Both the position numbers and the translations under genes were made by a program. Of a stretch of DNA of 64,000 nt, positions 21,425 to 32,885 are shown one piece after another. Source of the DNA: Nilaparvata lugens (taxonomy: Eukaryota; Arthropoda; Insecta; Hemiptera; Delphacidae); assembly GCF_014356525.2 (NCBI RefSeq), contig NC_052517.1, positions 4,127,493 to 4,191,492 of the forward strand. Direction: 5' to 3'. Position 1 is the first letter of the stretch; each line of letters starts with the position of its first letter. The notes beneath the pieces are model-generated. The model was given only the letters and a program-made list of their open reading frames with translations. It had not been told where the DNA came from and made no database searches.

Positions 21425-22520
21425 TTTCTGAAAGTTGGCGCAACGCAAGTTTGTGAATTTCGTTGCAAGTTGGATCATTCCGTTGCTAATTGGTTCATTC
21501 CGTTGCGAACTAGTACTGTTCTGTTGCAAGTTGGTTCATTCCGTTGCTAATTGGTTCATTCCGTTGCAAACTAGTACTGTTCTGTTGCAAGTTGGTTCAT
21601 TCCGTTGCAAGTTGGTTCATTCCGTTGCTAATTGGTTCATTCCGTTGCAAACTGGTGCATCGCAAGTTTGTGTATTTCGTTGCAAACTATAGTGTGGTCC
21701 ACGTTACAATGGCAGTGGATAAAGATAGAAGAATAGCGATGCCAATTCTCTGCATCAATTAATTATATTTCTACACCGTCAAAAACATAATTGTCATCGA
21801 CCTAGAAAAGGATAGTACCACCGGCTTTGTTGAATGATAGACAAGGATAGCAAAACTGAAGTTGATCAAATACTGTCATTATAACGTGGACTGCACTATA
21901 GTACTGTTCCGTTGCAATTTGGTTCATTCCGTTGCAAGCTTGTTCATTCCATTGGTAATTGGTTCATTCCGTTGCAAACTTTATTGTTCCGTTGGAAGTT
22001 TGTTCATTCCGTTGTAAGCTTGTTCATTCGGTTGCAAATTGGTGCAACGCAAGTTTGTGTATTCCGTTGAAAACAAGTACTGTTCTGTTGCAAGTTGATC
22101 CATTCTGTTGCAAGCTGGTGTATTCCGTTGCAAGCAGGTTCATTCTGTTGCAAGCTTGTTCATTACATTGCAAATTGGTGCAACGCAAGTTGGTTCATTC
22201 CGTTGCAAGTTGGTTCATTCCGTTGCAAACATATATTGTTTCTTGCAAGTTGGTTCATTCCGTTGCAAACTTGTATTGTTCCGTTGCAAGCTGTTCATTC
22301 CGTAGCTAATTGGCTCATTCCGTTGCAAACTGGTGCAACGCAAGTTTGTATATTCCGTTGCAAGTTGGTTCATTCCGTTGCAAATTGATTCATTCCGTTG
22401 CAAGCTTGTTCATTCCGTTGCTAATTGGTGTATTCCGTTGCAAACTAGTACTGTTCCGTTGCAAGTTGGTGCAACGCAAGAAGATGTTTTGTTGCCAAAA
22501 AATCGTTGCAAATTGGATTT
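21425..22520 (+). repeat. CATTCCGTTGCAAGTTGGTT minisatellite, split by a MITE
   Basis: About 20-22 bp units (GTTGCAAGTTGGTTCATTCC and variants with AACTAGTACTGTTC or AACGCAAGTTTG) fill about 0.9 kb in two blocks, interrupted at 21690-21898. CKLVHSVAN-like reading frames derive from the unit. Confidence 0.95.
21690..21898 (+). mobile_element. Short TGAGGTCC-type MITE with TA target duplication
   Basis: 209 bp, TAGTGTGGTCCACGTTACAA ... TAACGTGGACTGCACTA, inside the minisatellite. Left flank GCAAAC-TA and right flank TA-GTACTG reconstitute the array unit GCAAACTAGTACTG, so target duplication is exactly TA. Confidence 0.9.
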
Positions 22521-22529
22521 CATTTCTTC

Positions 22530-22907
22530 TATAGTGAGGTTCACAATATAATGGCAGTGGAGAAAGATAGGAGAACGAGTTTCTGATTCTCTGCCTTGTC
22601 ACTGCCTTCTATAGAGGATAGCTGATACTGGTATATCTGATGTAGGGTAATATTAACTGTTCATTCTTGTTTTAAAATTATCAATTATATTTCATTTGCC
22701 AAGAAGATATATTTTTCAATGATAACCTGATAAACTCTCATAATAGTGATTGAATATTCTGTAAATAAATTATATTTCTACATAGTTTGATCTGGCAATT
22801 TTGCAGAGGTAGAATAGGATAGCGCTATCTGCTTTGTGGAATGATAAACAAGGATAGCAACACCAATGCTAATCAAATACTGCCATTATAACGTGGACCT
22901 CACTATA
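22530..22907 (+). mobile_element. Long TGAGGTCC-type MITE, complete copy
   Basis: Left end TATAGTGAGGTTCACAATAT, core GATAGCTGATACTGGTATAT, TTCATTCTTGTTTTAAAAT, GGATAGCGCTATCTGC, right end AACGTGGACCTCACTATA; 378 bp. Confidence 0.85.
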
Positions 22908-23182
22908 AAATGCAATAATGGCATGTAATCTATTGTATGGATGAAGAAATGTAGAATAAATACTTTGAAATCAGTCTTTACAGTGGAATTTTACCAGTAT
23001 TTGAGTTCATTGACACTAAAAATTTGCTGAGTAAATAACACACTGAAATAAAAATTTGCATGTCAGTGCGAAATGAAGAATATTGTTCAATTAAGGTTAA
23101 ATCTTCAATTTTTCAATAATTTAGTTGATTATTCAGTTTCTTGTAAGCTAGCAATAAAATATGAAAATCGTAGTTCTTGTTC

Positions 23183-23964
23183 TATAGTGAGGTCAACTTT
23201 ATAATGGCAGTATTTGATCAACATTGGTGCTACTATCCTTGTCTATCATTCGACAAAGCAGATAGCTCTATCCTGTTCTGTATCAAATTATAGTGTTGTA
23301 TATCAAGTTGAGATGATACTGTATCATAATGTCGAACACTAATTGCTATATAGTGAGGTCCACGTTATAATGGCAGTATTTGATTAACATTGGTGTTGCT
23401 ATCCTTGTCTATTATTCCACAAAGCAGATAGCTCTATCCTGTTCTGTATCAAATTATAGTGTTGTATATCAAGTTGAGATGATACTGTATCATAATGTCG
23501 AACACTAATTGCTATATAGTGAGGTCCACGTTATAATAGCAGTATTTGATTAACATTGGTGTTGCTATCCTTGTCTGTCGTTCGACAAAACAGATTGCTC
23601 TATCCTGTTCTGTATCAAATTATGGTGTTGTGTATCAAGTTGAGATGATACTGTATCATATTGTCGAACACTAATTGCAATATAGTGAGGTCCACGTTAT
23701 CTGGCAGAGGATGGCCAGATCTGCAACGTTGTCAAATCTTGTATTGACAATTTAGAAATATAATTAATTAACAAAATCTTTAATACCTTTTATAAATAAT
23801 TAATTCAATAATTAGACGATTAATTTTCTTGACAAGTAAAATATAATTGATTATTTTTAACAAGAATGAACAGTTGATATTACATCTGATATACCGGTAT
23901 CAGCTATCCTCTTTAGAAGGTAGAGGCAAGGCAGAGAATCGGCAAAGTTGTTCTCCTATCTTTC
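23183..23964 (-). repeat. Inverted MITE-end tandem array plus truncated MITE
   Basis: Three units of about 170 bp (TATAGTGAGGTCCACG, TTGGTGTTGCTATCCTTGTC, AAGTTGAGATGATACTGTAT) run to about 23705. The inner part of an inverted family B MITE follows (ATACCGGTATCAGCTATCCT, CAGAGAATCGGCAAAG). Confidence 0.8.
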
Positions 23965-24105
23965 GCTCCGTATCATATGTGCAACCGTATCATATGTGCA
24001 ACGCTCCGTATCATATTTGCAACGTTCCTTATCATATTTGCAACGCTCCTTATCATATGTGCAACGCTCCGTATCATATTGCATTTCATCTTTCTGTATC
24101 ATTAA

Positions 24106-24512
24106 TTGACCGAGCGAAGTGAGGTCTAAGATTCAAGTCGACGGTTTGGCATTTCTCTTAATGTTTAAATGATTAAATGTTTATACGTTGCGCATTTATG
24201 GCGAAACGCGGTAATAGATTTTCATGAAATTAGACAGGTATGTTCCTTTTTTAATTGCGCGTCGACGTATATACAAGGTTTTTGGAAATTTTGCATTTCA
24301 AGGATAATATAAAAGGAAAAAGGAGCCTCCTTCATACGCCAATATTAGAGTAAAAATCAGACTATAGAATTATTCATCATAAATCAGCTGACAAGTGATT
24401 ACACAGATGTGTGGAGAAGCCAGTCTATTGCTGTATTTCCATAAGGTCTATAGTTTCAATCAGGTACTTGTGGATGAGATACTGCGTGAGGTCTACTGTT
24501 CACAGTACTACT
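24106..24512 (-). repeat. ACTAGTAGTTCTGTGAACAG dispersed repeat, inverted
   Basis: From TTGACCGAGCGAAGTGAGG to CTACTGTTCACAGTACTACT. Full length. Confidence 0.8.
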
Positions 24513-24731
24513 ACAGTGCGGTCCACGTTATTACGACAGTATTTGATCAACTTTGGTTTTGCTATCCTAGTTTATCATTCGACAAAGCTGGTGGTACTAT
24601 CCTTTTCTAGGTCCACAACGATGCCAATTATGTTTTTGACAGTGTAGAAATATAAATTAATTAATGTAGAGAATCGGTATTGCTATTCTTCTATCTTTAT
24701 CCACTGCCATTATAACGTGGACCGCACTATA
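24512..24731 (-). mobile_element. Short TGAGGTCC-type MITE
   Basis: Inverted complete copy, TACAGTGCGGTCCACGTTAT ... ATAACGTGGACCGCACTATA. Confidence 0.8.
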
Positions 24732-24780
24732 GTATTTACAACGCTCCGTATCACATTTGCAACGCTCCGTATCAAATTAA

Positions 24781-25360
24781 GCAACAGATCGTTCCTGTAT
24801 TTAAGAGGTTGACGCCCGCTTATTCACTCCAAGTTTGACATCATAGGTATTTTATAAAAAGTCAGTTCCATCACATACCATGTGAATCGAAGTCAGATTC
24901 CCCAATATTTTTCGTCGTTTTTCCGAGTTTTCCCGGATTTTCGGTGCAATTTTCACGCGAGTGTTTTGAGTTTACTTGTAATGTATAGGAGCCTTCACAT
25001 ACGGTGCATAAAAAAGTTTTCAAGTGATCAAAAAGTTTGAAAAAGTTGAAGTGAAGTGATAAAGGTGGTTTTAAAAGTGGTTTCCTTGTTAGATTTTTTT
25101 GAAATTTGTTTAAATATTTTTGGGTTGGTGTAAGGTTTAGTAGTGCGTTCAATTTTGTGGTTTTTGGTTTGATTTTTTAATAGTTATAACAAGGAATTTC
25201 ATCATATTTTTCCCAACATAGGTTTTATTAAATTAATATCAATTAATTTGAGTCACAAATTTGAAGTAGTTACATTATTTAACTAAACAACTTTTTTATT
25301 TTGTGCTTGTCTAAATTTTATAATAAAAAATAAATGAACATGACACCATTCAATGCAATA
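24781..25360. other. Unassigned sequence
   Basis: The minus strand has a 93-codon frame at 24871-25152 without any motif I recognise. Nothing else is visible. Confidence 0.4.
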
Positions 25361-25384
25361 TCCTCATAGAACATAAAATAAATT

Positions 25385-25880
25385 GAAATTTCTCTAGAAC
25401 TCCAACTGAAATTTCCTGTTGGATATAATTCTTGTCTTCGTTGAGGATGATGTCCACATGAGCCCCAGGCTTGTGCTTGGTACATGAAATAAACATGAAA
25501 CTATTCAATGAAACATTCCTATTCAAAATAGCATCGATTCAATTTTTTCTAGAACTCCAACTGAAATTTCCTGTTGAATATAATGATTGTTTACGTTGAG
25601 GATGATACCCACATCAGCCCTAGGCTTGTGCGTGGGTAATAGGAGGATATAATCCTTGTTTTCGTTAAGAGTGATGTCCACATGATTCCTAGGCTTGTGC
25701 TTGGTACATAAAATAAACTTGAAACCATTCAATGCAACTTTCTTATTCAACATAGCATCTATTCAATTTTTTCTAGAACTCTAACTGAAATTTCCTGTTG
25801 GATATAATTCTTGTTTTCGTTGAGGATGATCCTCACATGAGCCCTAGGCTTGTGCGTGGGCAATAGGAGGGATGATGTTG
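25385..25880 (-). repeat. Tandem retroposon-tail repeat, about three degenerate units
   Basis: TCTAGAACTCCAACTGAAAT recurs near 25393, 25549 and 25775, and AGGCTTGTGCKTGG near 25468, 25623, 25689 and 25846. Similar sequence is at 14680 and 51120. The minus-strand HKPR..VGIILN frame is a repeat product. Confidence 0.65.
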
Positions 25881-26033
25881 AAAGATGAATGGGCCTTAAG
25901 TTTAGGCTAATCATTTTGAAGCTTGTATGTTAGTGGAACTGTTCTCAAATGAATACCCTTCCAACGGGGGTACCTAGGAAACGTCCATCTTTGGAAGCAA
26001 TTTTTGAGAGAAATCTTGTTTGCTTTTTTGTTT

Positions 26034-26259
26034 TCTATAATATAATAAGGGAAAGAACTGGTTTATAGCCTACAGGTAGGGGATAGGAAATTCACGAATG
26101 ACGCATCATCACGTCTCAACTACTCAACTCATTAACTTCACATTTTGCATATACATTCTCAGTTGACCGAGGATGGTTATAGGCCTATTTTAAATTCTCC
26201 AAGATTTCAGTAGGTCAAGTTTTTAATCAGACCCTTGCGGAGCACGGGTTACCTGCTAG
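26034..26259 (+). mobile_element. 226 bp non-autonomous Helitron, second family
   Basis: Starts TCTATAATATAATAAGGGAA and ends with the hairpin/terminator ACCCTTGCGGAGCACGGGTT, ACCTGCTAG, followed by T. CTAG end and 3' hairpin are Helitron hallmarks. The next bases (26260 on) start another copy. Confidence 0.75.
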
Positions 26260-26360
26260 TCTATAATATAGTAAAGGAAATAACTGGCTTCTACACGTGG
26301 GGGATAGGAAATTCACGAATGACGCATCATCACGTCTCAACTACTCAACTCATTAACTTA
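26260..26360 (+). mobile_element. Truncated second copy of the same Helitron, head to tail
   Basis: TCTATAATATAGTAAAGGAA begins immediately after the CTAG of the previous copy. The copy matches through GACGCATCATCACGTCTCAA, CTACTCAACTCATTAACTT and then stops. Confidence 0.7.
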
Positions 26361-26666
26361 GAAGGTAGCCTAGTTTAAATAGATATGTTGTTGAGTACAA
26401 AGACTGTAATATATACAGGTATATAGGATGTGTTGTTAGGTTAACAATTAGAGTGGGAAATATAGGTATAGTTTGGTGTGGAATATTGTTGAAATTAGGT
26501 CGGCTGCTCTGTAGATTTCCACTGAATTTAGAGTGAGTAAGAGTGAGTGGGAGAGAGAGAGAGTGAATGAGAGAGTGAGTGATAATAGAGTGTGTGTTTG
26601 AGTTTACGCTTTCTAAGCTAACACCTGTCATGGAAAATATTGTTCATTCAATTTATTTTGCCTCTG

Positions 26667-27494
26667 ATCAGTTTTTACTTTCCTTGCCCCATTACCATAG
26701 GTAAGGAAAGTATTGCTTTCCGAAAGAAATTAAGCTACCCCAATTTCTAAATTTCTAAACGTTTCAAGGTCCCCTGAGTCCAAAAAACTGGTTTTTGGGT
26801 ATTGGTCTGTATGTGTGTGTGTGTGTGTATGAGTGTATGTGCGTCTGTGTACACGATATCTCATCTCCCAATTAACGGAATGACTTGAAATTTGGAACGT
26901 TAGGTCCTTAAAATATAAGGATCCTACATGAACAATTTCGATCAAATGCAATTCAAGATGGCGGCTAACATGGCGAAAATGTTGTCAAAAACAGGGTTTT
27001 TCGCGATTTTCTCGAAAACGGCTCCAACGATTTTTATCAAATTCATACCTAGAAAAGTCATTGATAAGCTTTATCAACTGCCACAAGTCCCATATCTGTA
27101 AAAATTTCAGGAGCACTGCACCATCTATGCAAAGATTGATTTTAGATTTTCAATTATTAGGCTTCAGATACAAATTAAACAAAAAATTTCAAGTGGAAAA
27201 GATTGAGCATGGAAATCCCTACAATTTATGTACAGTAACATTTTCACCTAAAATTGAAAATAAGCTCTAAATTCGAGAAAATAAGATTATTCAATTGCAA
27301 ACTGTTGGCAACTGTTGATTCTATTAAATCATTCACTATGAAGAGATAGCAGACTTTGTGTGTCTGCAGCGTTATTGTCCTGACACCAGCTGGCTCAAAT
27401 CTTAGAAAAGTAGACTTGAGATGCGCGTGAACACTAGCGTTAGATGATCAATTTTCATAACGGTAAGGAAAGTTGTGTGAGTGCATCACACCAC
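26667..27494 (+). mobile_element. CTTTCCTTGCCC-type element, 5' part
   Basis: Matches 6519-7400: ACTTTCCTTGCCCCATTACC, GTATTGGTCTGTATGTGTGT, TCTCGAAAACGGCTCCAACG, ending GGAAAGTTGTGTGAGTGC. A (GT)n run has expanded at 26810-26830. Confidence 0.7.
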
Positions 27495-27620
27495 ATTTTT
27501 CATCATCATCTTTTTCTTCTTTTTCTTTTTCTTCTTCTTCTTTTTCTTCTTCTTCTTCTTCTTCTTCTTCTCCATCTTCTTCTTTTTCTCCATCTTCTTC
27601 TTTTCCTTCTCCATCTTCCG
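27495..27620 (+). repeat. (TTC)n tract
   Basis: Pyrimidine-rich TTC repeats directly following the truncated element. Confidence 0.9.
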
Positions 27621-27734
27621 TTTCCCGGTCGTGTGTTGATGGGAAGGATATTATTTTATATCCTTTTCGGAAAGTCGTTAATTTTTTTTTTTTGTTGAAA
27701 CACCACCGATTTACAATAAAGAACAATTAATACT

Positions 27735-27850
27735 AAATCCAGATACACCGGTATCAGCTATCCGCTATAGGAGGCAGTGGCAAGGCAGTGAATCGGCAAC
27801 GCTGATCGCCCATCTTTCTCCACTGCCGTTATAACGTGGACCTCACTATA
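27735..27850 (-). mobile_element. Truncated long TGAGGTCC-type MITE
   Basis: ACACCGGTATCAGCTATCCG, CAGTGAATCGGCAACGCTG and the end AACGTGGACCTCACTATA. The other half is missing. Confidence 0.7.
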
Positions 27851-28190
27851 GAGTGCATATAGGCTAACTGTACATAACCTTGCATAAGACATAATAGCCT
27901 CGATATGTTGAATGAGTTGGGACCATGCAAAGTAGTAGATATTATATATATTTGAATGTATAATATAATAGAGAATACAGTGAGTATAAACACAGTGACT
28001 CAAAGTGAATATAGTTAGGTGTACTGTACATTCTTTGGCCTTGGAAGGCCGGTGTCTCTTAGACTATTTAAGGCTATGACCTATCACACCTGCTATTTTC
28101 TTCTTCTTCTTCTCCTTCTCCTTCTTCCTTATTGCATTACCTTCTTCACCGGGCCATATCTTTATCTTCTACTTCTTCTTCTTCTCTCTA
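27851..28190. other. Unassigned AT-rich sequence with short CTT runs
   Basis: No gene or named repeat seen. CTT repeats at 28098-28130 and 28165-28185. Confidence 0.4.
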
Positions 28191-29376
28191 AGGGCCGTTT
28201 GCACAGTGTAAGTTTAAGCTAAATCTTAAACCAAATCTGGATTTTTTTGGTTTAAACTAAAATTCCGTTTGCACAGTATCAGTTTAAACTGTGTATTGAG
28301 TTTAAACTCTGGGAAAGTTTAAACCTCCAAAGCAGTAGGTTTAAACCAAATAATTTGGATTAACTTGACATCTGTAAAGATTTGATGGGGAAACAGCTGA
28401 TAGTAAATTATTTTTCGACGGTTGTTTTTAATGCTTCTGTAGACGATAATATTATTATTAATTTAGGTTATAGTGAATCATTATTTGAATTTCAAAATAA
28501 TTGTAATGGAGGAATTGATAGAAGTTTTTAATGCGATTGATAAAGATGACTGCGAAGAAATTTTGAAACTGAGAAAAATTGGGCAAAAAACAAATAATAT
28601 AAATTTCTGGGATAGAGAATTTTTTTAACGGTTTTGCTTGAGTATTAATATAATAGACTATTAATATATATAATACCAATTTAGTATTTTGATTAAATAA
28701 ACCACTTGATAGAAATTGAGACAATTTTTAACAAATTGTCTAATTAGAAATTGAGACAATTTTTAACAAATTGTCTAATTAGAAATTGAGACAATTTTTA
28801 ACAAATTGTCTAATTAGAAATTGAGACAATTAAGACTACGAAATTGACTAAGAAATTGAGACTACGGTCTTCGATTAGAAAACATGTTTTTAATAACACA
28901 TAACTGAGATATATTGCTTTTGAGAGATTTCTAATAAACGAGGAAGACCGTAGTAGATTTAAGCGTAACAAAATCGCTTTTTTAAAAACATTCAAAAATA
29001 TATTTTTTGTTGCCTGCTAAATAAGTTTGTATCTAATAGTAATATAGCATTTCATCACTTTTTGAAGAATTTCTTGATCGCTTTCCACTTTTATTACCGT
29101 ACAGCTTACTGCTCTGTGGATTTGGTACAAGGAAATAGTAGCTACATAACCTCAATTAACTGATGGTATGAAAACAAATAACAAATTTCCTGTAAAAATA
29201 AGCCTTCCTGATATTATAAACGATGACATTCTTTTACCAACTTAACGCTAAACTAGTTTATCTTAAACTGCATTAGTAAATGCACTGAGAAAACCGATTC
29301 AAGTTTAAACTTTCAGATTAACTTTAACTCGATTAACTTAATCGAGTTTAGCAATCTATACTGTGCAAACGGCCCT
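28191..29376. mobile_element. 1.2 kb terminal-inverted-repeat element AGGGCCGTTTGCACAGT
   Basis: Left end AGGGCCGTTTGCACAGTGTA and right end TACTGTGCAAACGGCCCT are inverses. AAGTTTAAACT-type palindromic words recur near both ends. Inside lie a 35 bp tandem repeat (ATTGAGACAATTTTTAACAA, 28705-28830) and an inverted pair ACTACGGTCTTCG / CGAGGAAGACCGTAGT (28860-28955). The only frame is 88 codons on the minus strand with no recognisable domain. Confidence 0.7.
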
Positions 29377-29377
29377 A

Positions 29378-30245
29378 CGAGTTGCTATCTTTCCTTTGTT
29401 ACTTTTTATATTTAGTTTTGAAGCATCTAAATTTGAAAATCTACTATGTGGAAATACTGGAGGACTGAAAATTTTGTGAATTGAAGAACTACAAGACTTA
29501 AGGCTGTGAAAAGCCTAAAAATATACTTTCTACTCGTGATATTTCTCAAAGTTTTCGATTTGTATATCATCAAGCTATCAAAATGAAAAAGTTTTCTCAG
29601 GAAAACATTTTTTTTCTGATTTTTAATTTTTGAGACATGAGCGCCTGAAGTTTGAATTTTTGGGACAGAACATTTCAAATTCGGTAAGAGATAAATCCAT
29701 GAGATTTAGAGGATGGATTCTTCATGGTATTGTTGATCTCGTAAATCAAAAATTTTCTAAAAATATCAAGTTATTCAATTTACCAAAAATAACTCAACTA
29801 AAAGTTATTATCTATATTTTAAACTATCTTAAAAACTGATATTTTCAGAAAATCTTTGTTTTACTAGATCAACAATACCATAAAGAATCTATCCTCTAAA
29901 TCTCATGGATTTGTCTCTTACCGAATTTGAAATGTTCTGTCCCAAAAAATTAGGCGCTCTTATCTCAAAAAGTAATGATCGAAAAAAAATGTTTTCCTGA
30001 GAAAACTTTTTTATTTTGAAAGCTTCATAGTATACAAATGAAAAAAAATTGAAAAATATCATGAGTAGAAAATTTATTTTTAGCCTTTGCACAGCCTAAA
30101 TGGCTCTGAGGTGCAAGAAGTACAAGAAGTCTTTTCAATTCACAAAATTTTCAGTCCTCAAGTATTTTCACAAAGTGGATTTTCAAATTTAGATGCTTCA
30201 AAACTAAACATAAGAAAAGTAACATAGAAAAGTTAGGAACTCTTA
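29378..30245. mobile_element. Large foldback repeat, about 350 bp arms
   Basis: The left arm (29390-29735: TTTAGTTTTGAAGCATCTAA, CGGTAAGAGATAAATCCATG, AGATTTAGAGGATGGATTCT) returns inverted at 29868-30240 (AGAATCTATCCTCTAAATCT, TTAGATGCTTCAAAACTAAA) around a 130 bp loop. The 69-, 67- and 83-codon frames mirror each other and are not genes. Confidence 0.75.
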
Positions 30246-30249
30246 GAAA

Positions 30250-30970
30250 GAAGAAGAAGAAGGCGAAGTGAAAGATAAAAATATGACCCGGTGATAAAGG
30301 TAATGGAAGGAGAAGAAGAAGAAGATGTGGAACAAGAAGAAGAGAACGATGTAGCAAAAATAGATGAAAGAAGGAAGACAATTTTCCAATGTTATAGGCT
30401 AGTGGAAACAGTTCGCAACGTGGAAATAAAAGTACAACAAGAAGAAGAAGAAGTAGAAGAAGAAAAAGGAAAAGAAGATGAAGAAGATGATGAGGCACAA
30501 GAAGAAGAGAAAGATGTAGCAGAAATAGATGATACAAGGAAGGCGATCATCCAATGTTACAGTAGAAACTGAACGAAACGTGGAGAAAGAAGAAGAAGGA
30601 AAAGAAGTAGAAGAAGAAGATGATGATGAGGCACAAGAAAAAGAGAAAGATGTAGCAGAAATAGATGATACAAGGAAGGCGATCATCCAATGTTACAGTA
30701 GAAACTGAACGAAACGTGGAGAAAGAAGAAGAAGGAAAAGAAGTAGAAGAAGAAGATGATGATGAGGCACAAGAAAAAGAGACAGATGTAGCAGAAATAG
30801 ATGATACAAGGGAGATGGGAGATGATTATCCAATGTGACAGTGGAAACAGTTCGATACGTGGGAATAGAACTAGAAGAATAAGAAAAAGAAGTAGTAGTA
30901 GAAGTAGAAGATGATGATGAAGAAGAAGATGAAGAAGAAGAAGAAGAAGAAGAAGTAGAAGAAGAACCAG
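30250..30970 (+). repeat. GAA-rich tract with a 136 bp tandem duplication
   Basis: Purine-rich. The segment around GCGATCATCCAATGTTACAG recurs at 30543 and 30679. Acidic Glu/Asp frames (e.g. 30291-30572) are composition-driven. Confidence 0.85.
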
Positions 30971-31157
30971 TAGCAGTAATAATGTGTGGCTTTGAAGCAT
31001 ACACAGCTTGCCAATTACAAAACCACTTTCCTTTTCTTATCAAAGTCCGGCAAAATAACGGTTGGTTATCTTCTGTGAAATTCAGTTTAAACAGTCAGTT
31101 ATAAATGAATCCAGCCATGTAGCGGTTAACTGCAGGTGGTTTTTGGTTTTGATCCTG

Positions 31158-31495
31158 TTTAACGTGACATGTGAAGTTCAGATTCCTGAAAACTTGAGCC
31201 TAAAAACAGTTAAATACAGAACAGTCAACTGATAACAAGAATTTAAGTAAAGTAGTTGAAAAAAACTGGAAAACTGTTTAACGTAACATGTGAAGTTCAG
31301 ATTCCTGAAAACTTGAGCCTAAAAACAGTTAAATACAGAACAGTCAACTGATAACAAGAATTTAAGTAAAGTAGTTGAAAAAAAACTGGAAAACTGTTTA
31401 ACGTAACATGTGTAGTTCAGATTCCTGAAAAACTTGAGCCTACACTAAAATTAAGAACAGTTAACTGATAGCAAGAATTTAAGTATAGCATTAAT
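31158..31495 (+). repeat. 118-119 bp tandem repeat, 2.7 copies
   Basis: GTTTAACGTAACATGTGAAG, TTCAGATTCCTGAAAACTTG start at 31158, 31276 and 31395. Confidence 0.9.
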
Positions 31496-31519
31496 AAAAT
31501 TGAATTTATAGTACCCTTT

Positions 31520-32466
31520 TTCGCAATTAATAAAATAATAGATTAGATGGTCTATAACCATCGATAATCTATATGCAAAATTTCAAGTTAATGAGTTGAG
31601 TAGTTGAGACCTTAGACCAGTTATAGAATAGACACGGCCAATTGTATATTCATACTAAAAGTCGATGAAGCCAACATCTACCGCCAAATCCACCCATCTT
31701 GACGTCACAGCAGTGACGTATAGACATTGTTGTTGAAACTATGCATTGTTGTTAAACATAGCTTGTTTTCCATAGCAGATTATCATTTATTTATGTAATC
31801 ATTATTTATGAAAAAGGTAATCCCCTGCGCAGCATATAATTGCACTGAAATTTTTAGGAAAAAAGTGAAATATCTTTTCATGCGTAAGTTGAAATTTATA
31901 CACATGATAATATTGTAAGTTGTAACTGTAATATTATCCTTGGTTATGATGTAAGTGAACTCATTGCAGCATGACAATAAATTACAGATGGAATTGAATA
32001 GAGAATGCATTTATTCAAATGCTAATTAATATATAATTATTATAATTATAATTATATAATTATATTTGCAGCATTTATTTAGGATTTTCGTTCAATAATA
32101 ATTATACAATAAATTAGTTTTGTAGGCTACCGTACCGTATTATTTTCAAAACACATTATAACTTTGAAGCCGATATCACATAACACATCATAAATTAACA
32201 GATATCGTTTTTGCCCGTAGCTAGAAATAACCCAAATACCATGAATCTGAAATAGACACAATCTGAAAGTTTTCAATACGATGCGTGACGTCACTATTGT
32301 GACGTCAAGGTGGGTGAATTTGGCAGTAGATGTTGGCTTCAGAGGCTAGACTTCCCAGCGTGTCTATTCTATAACTGGTCTAAGGTTGAGACGTGATGAT
32401 GCGTCATTCGTGAATTTCCTATCCCCTACCTGTATAAGCCAGTTCTTTCCTTTATTATATTATAGA
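31520..32466 (-). mobile_element. Inverted second-family Helitron split by a TIR element
   Basis: TAATGAGTTGAGTAGTTGAG before 31610 and ACGTGATGATGCGTCATTCG after 32391 are contiguous in the 26034 copy. The outer right end CCTTTATTATATTATAGA is the inverse of the Helitron start. Confidence 0.65.
31610..32385. mobile_element. 776 bp TIR element CCTTAGACCAGTTATAG with 6 bp target duplication
   Basis: CCTTAGACCAGTTATAGAAT, AGACACG at the left is inverted at the right. A subterminal inverted pair holds CCAACATCTACCGCCAAAT. TTGAGA flanks both sides (31604-31609, 32386-32391), and the Helitron provides the empty site. The interior is AT-rich with no ORF. The start of another copy is at 63928. Confidence 0.8.
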
Positions 32467-32665
32467 TTACTGTTAATAATTATCATTAAATTATATTTTA
32501 TTCGCAAAAAAAAATATTTTTTCATGGCTTTTTCAACTGCATGATCAGCTAAAAAATACTGCAACTGTATGTGGAAATTTACGCTGCAAATTAACTAATT
32601 TATCATTCAAATTTATTGCTCCCGTCAATAGGTCAATAAATTTTCAATTTTTTTCTTGTCAAGAC

Positions 32666-32885
32666 TATAGTGAGGTCCACGTTATAATGGCAGTAGATGA
32701 AGATAGAAGAATAGCGATGCCGATTCTCTGCATTAATTAATTTTATTTCTACACTGTCAAAAAACATAATTGGCATCGTTGTGGATCTAGAAAAGGATAG
32801 TACCACCGGCTTTGTCGAATGATAGACAAGGATAGTAAAACCGAAGTTGATCAAGTACTGTCATTATAACGTGGACCTCACTATA
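32666..32885 (+). mobile_element. Short TGAGGTCC-type MITE
   Basis: Complete copy TATAGTGAGGTCCACGTTAT ... AACGTGGACCTCACTATA. Confidence 0.85.

Larger units (their letters stand above)
23965..24780. repeat. CAACGCTCCGTATCATATGT minisatellite split by two insertions
   Basis: 20 bp units at 23965-24085 resume at 24735-24780. Between them sit an inverted ACTAGTAG repeat (24106-24512) and an inverted family A MITE (24512-24731). The array is therefore older than both insertions. Confidence 0.8.

Noticed and set aside
21435..22551. Cys/Lys/Leu-rich frames (CKLVHSVAN repeats) resembling a repetitive secreted protein
   Set aside because: Derived from the 20-22 bp minisatellite; frames shift at each irregular unit and are interrupted by a MITE.
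24871..25152. 93-codon minus-strand frame MNALLNLTPTQ...
   Set aside because: Single short frame in AT-rich intron without motif or splice support; may be chance.
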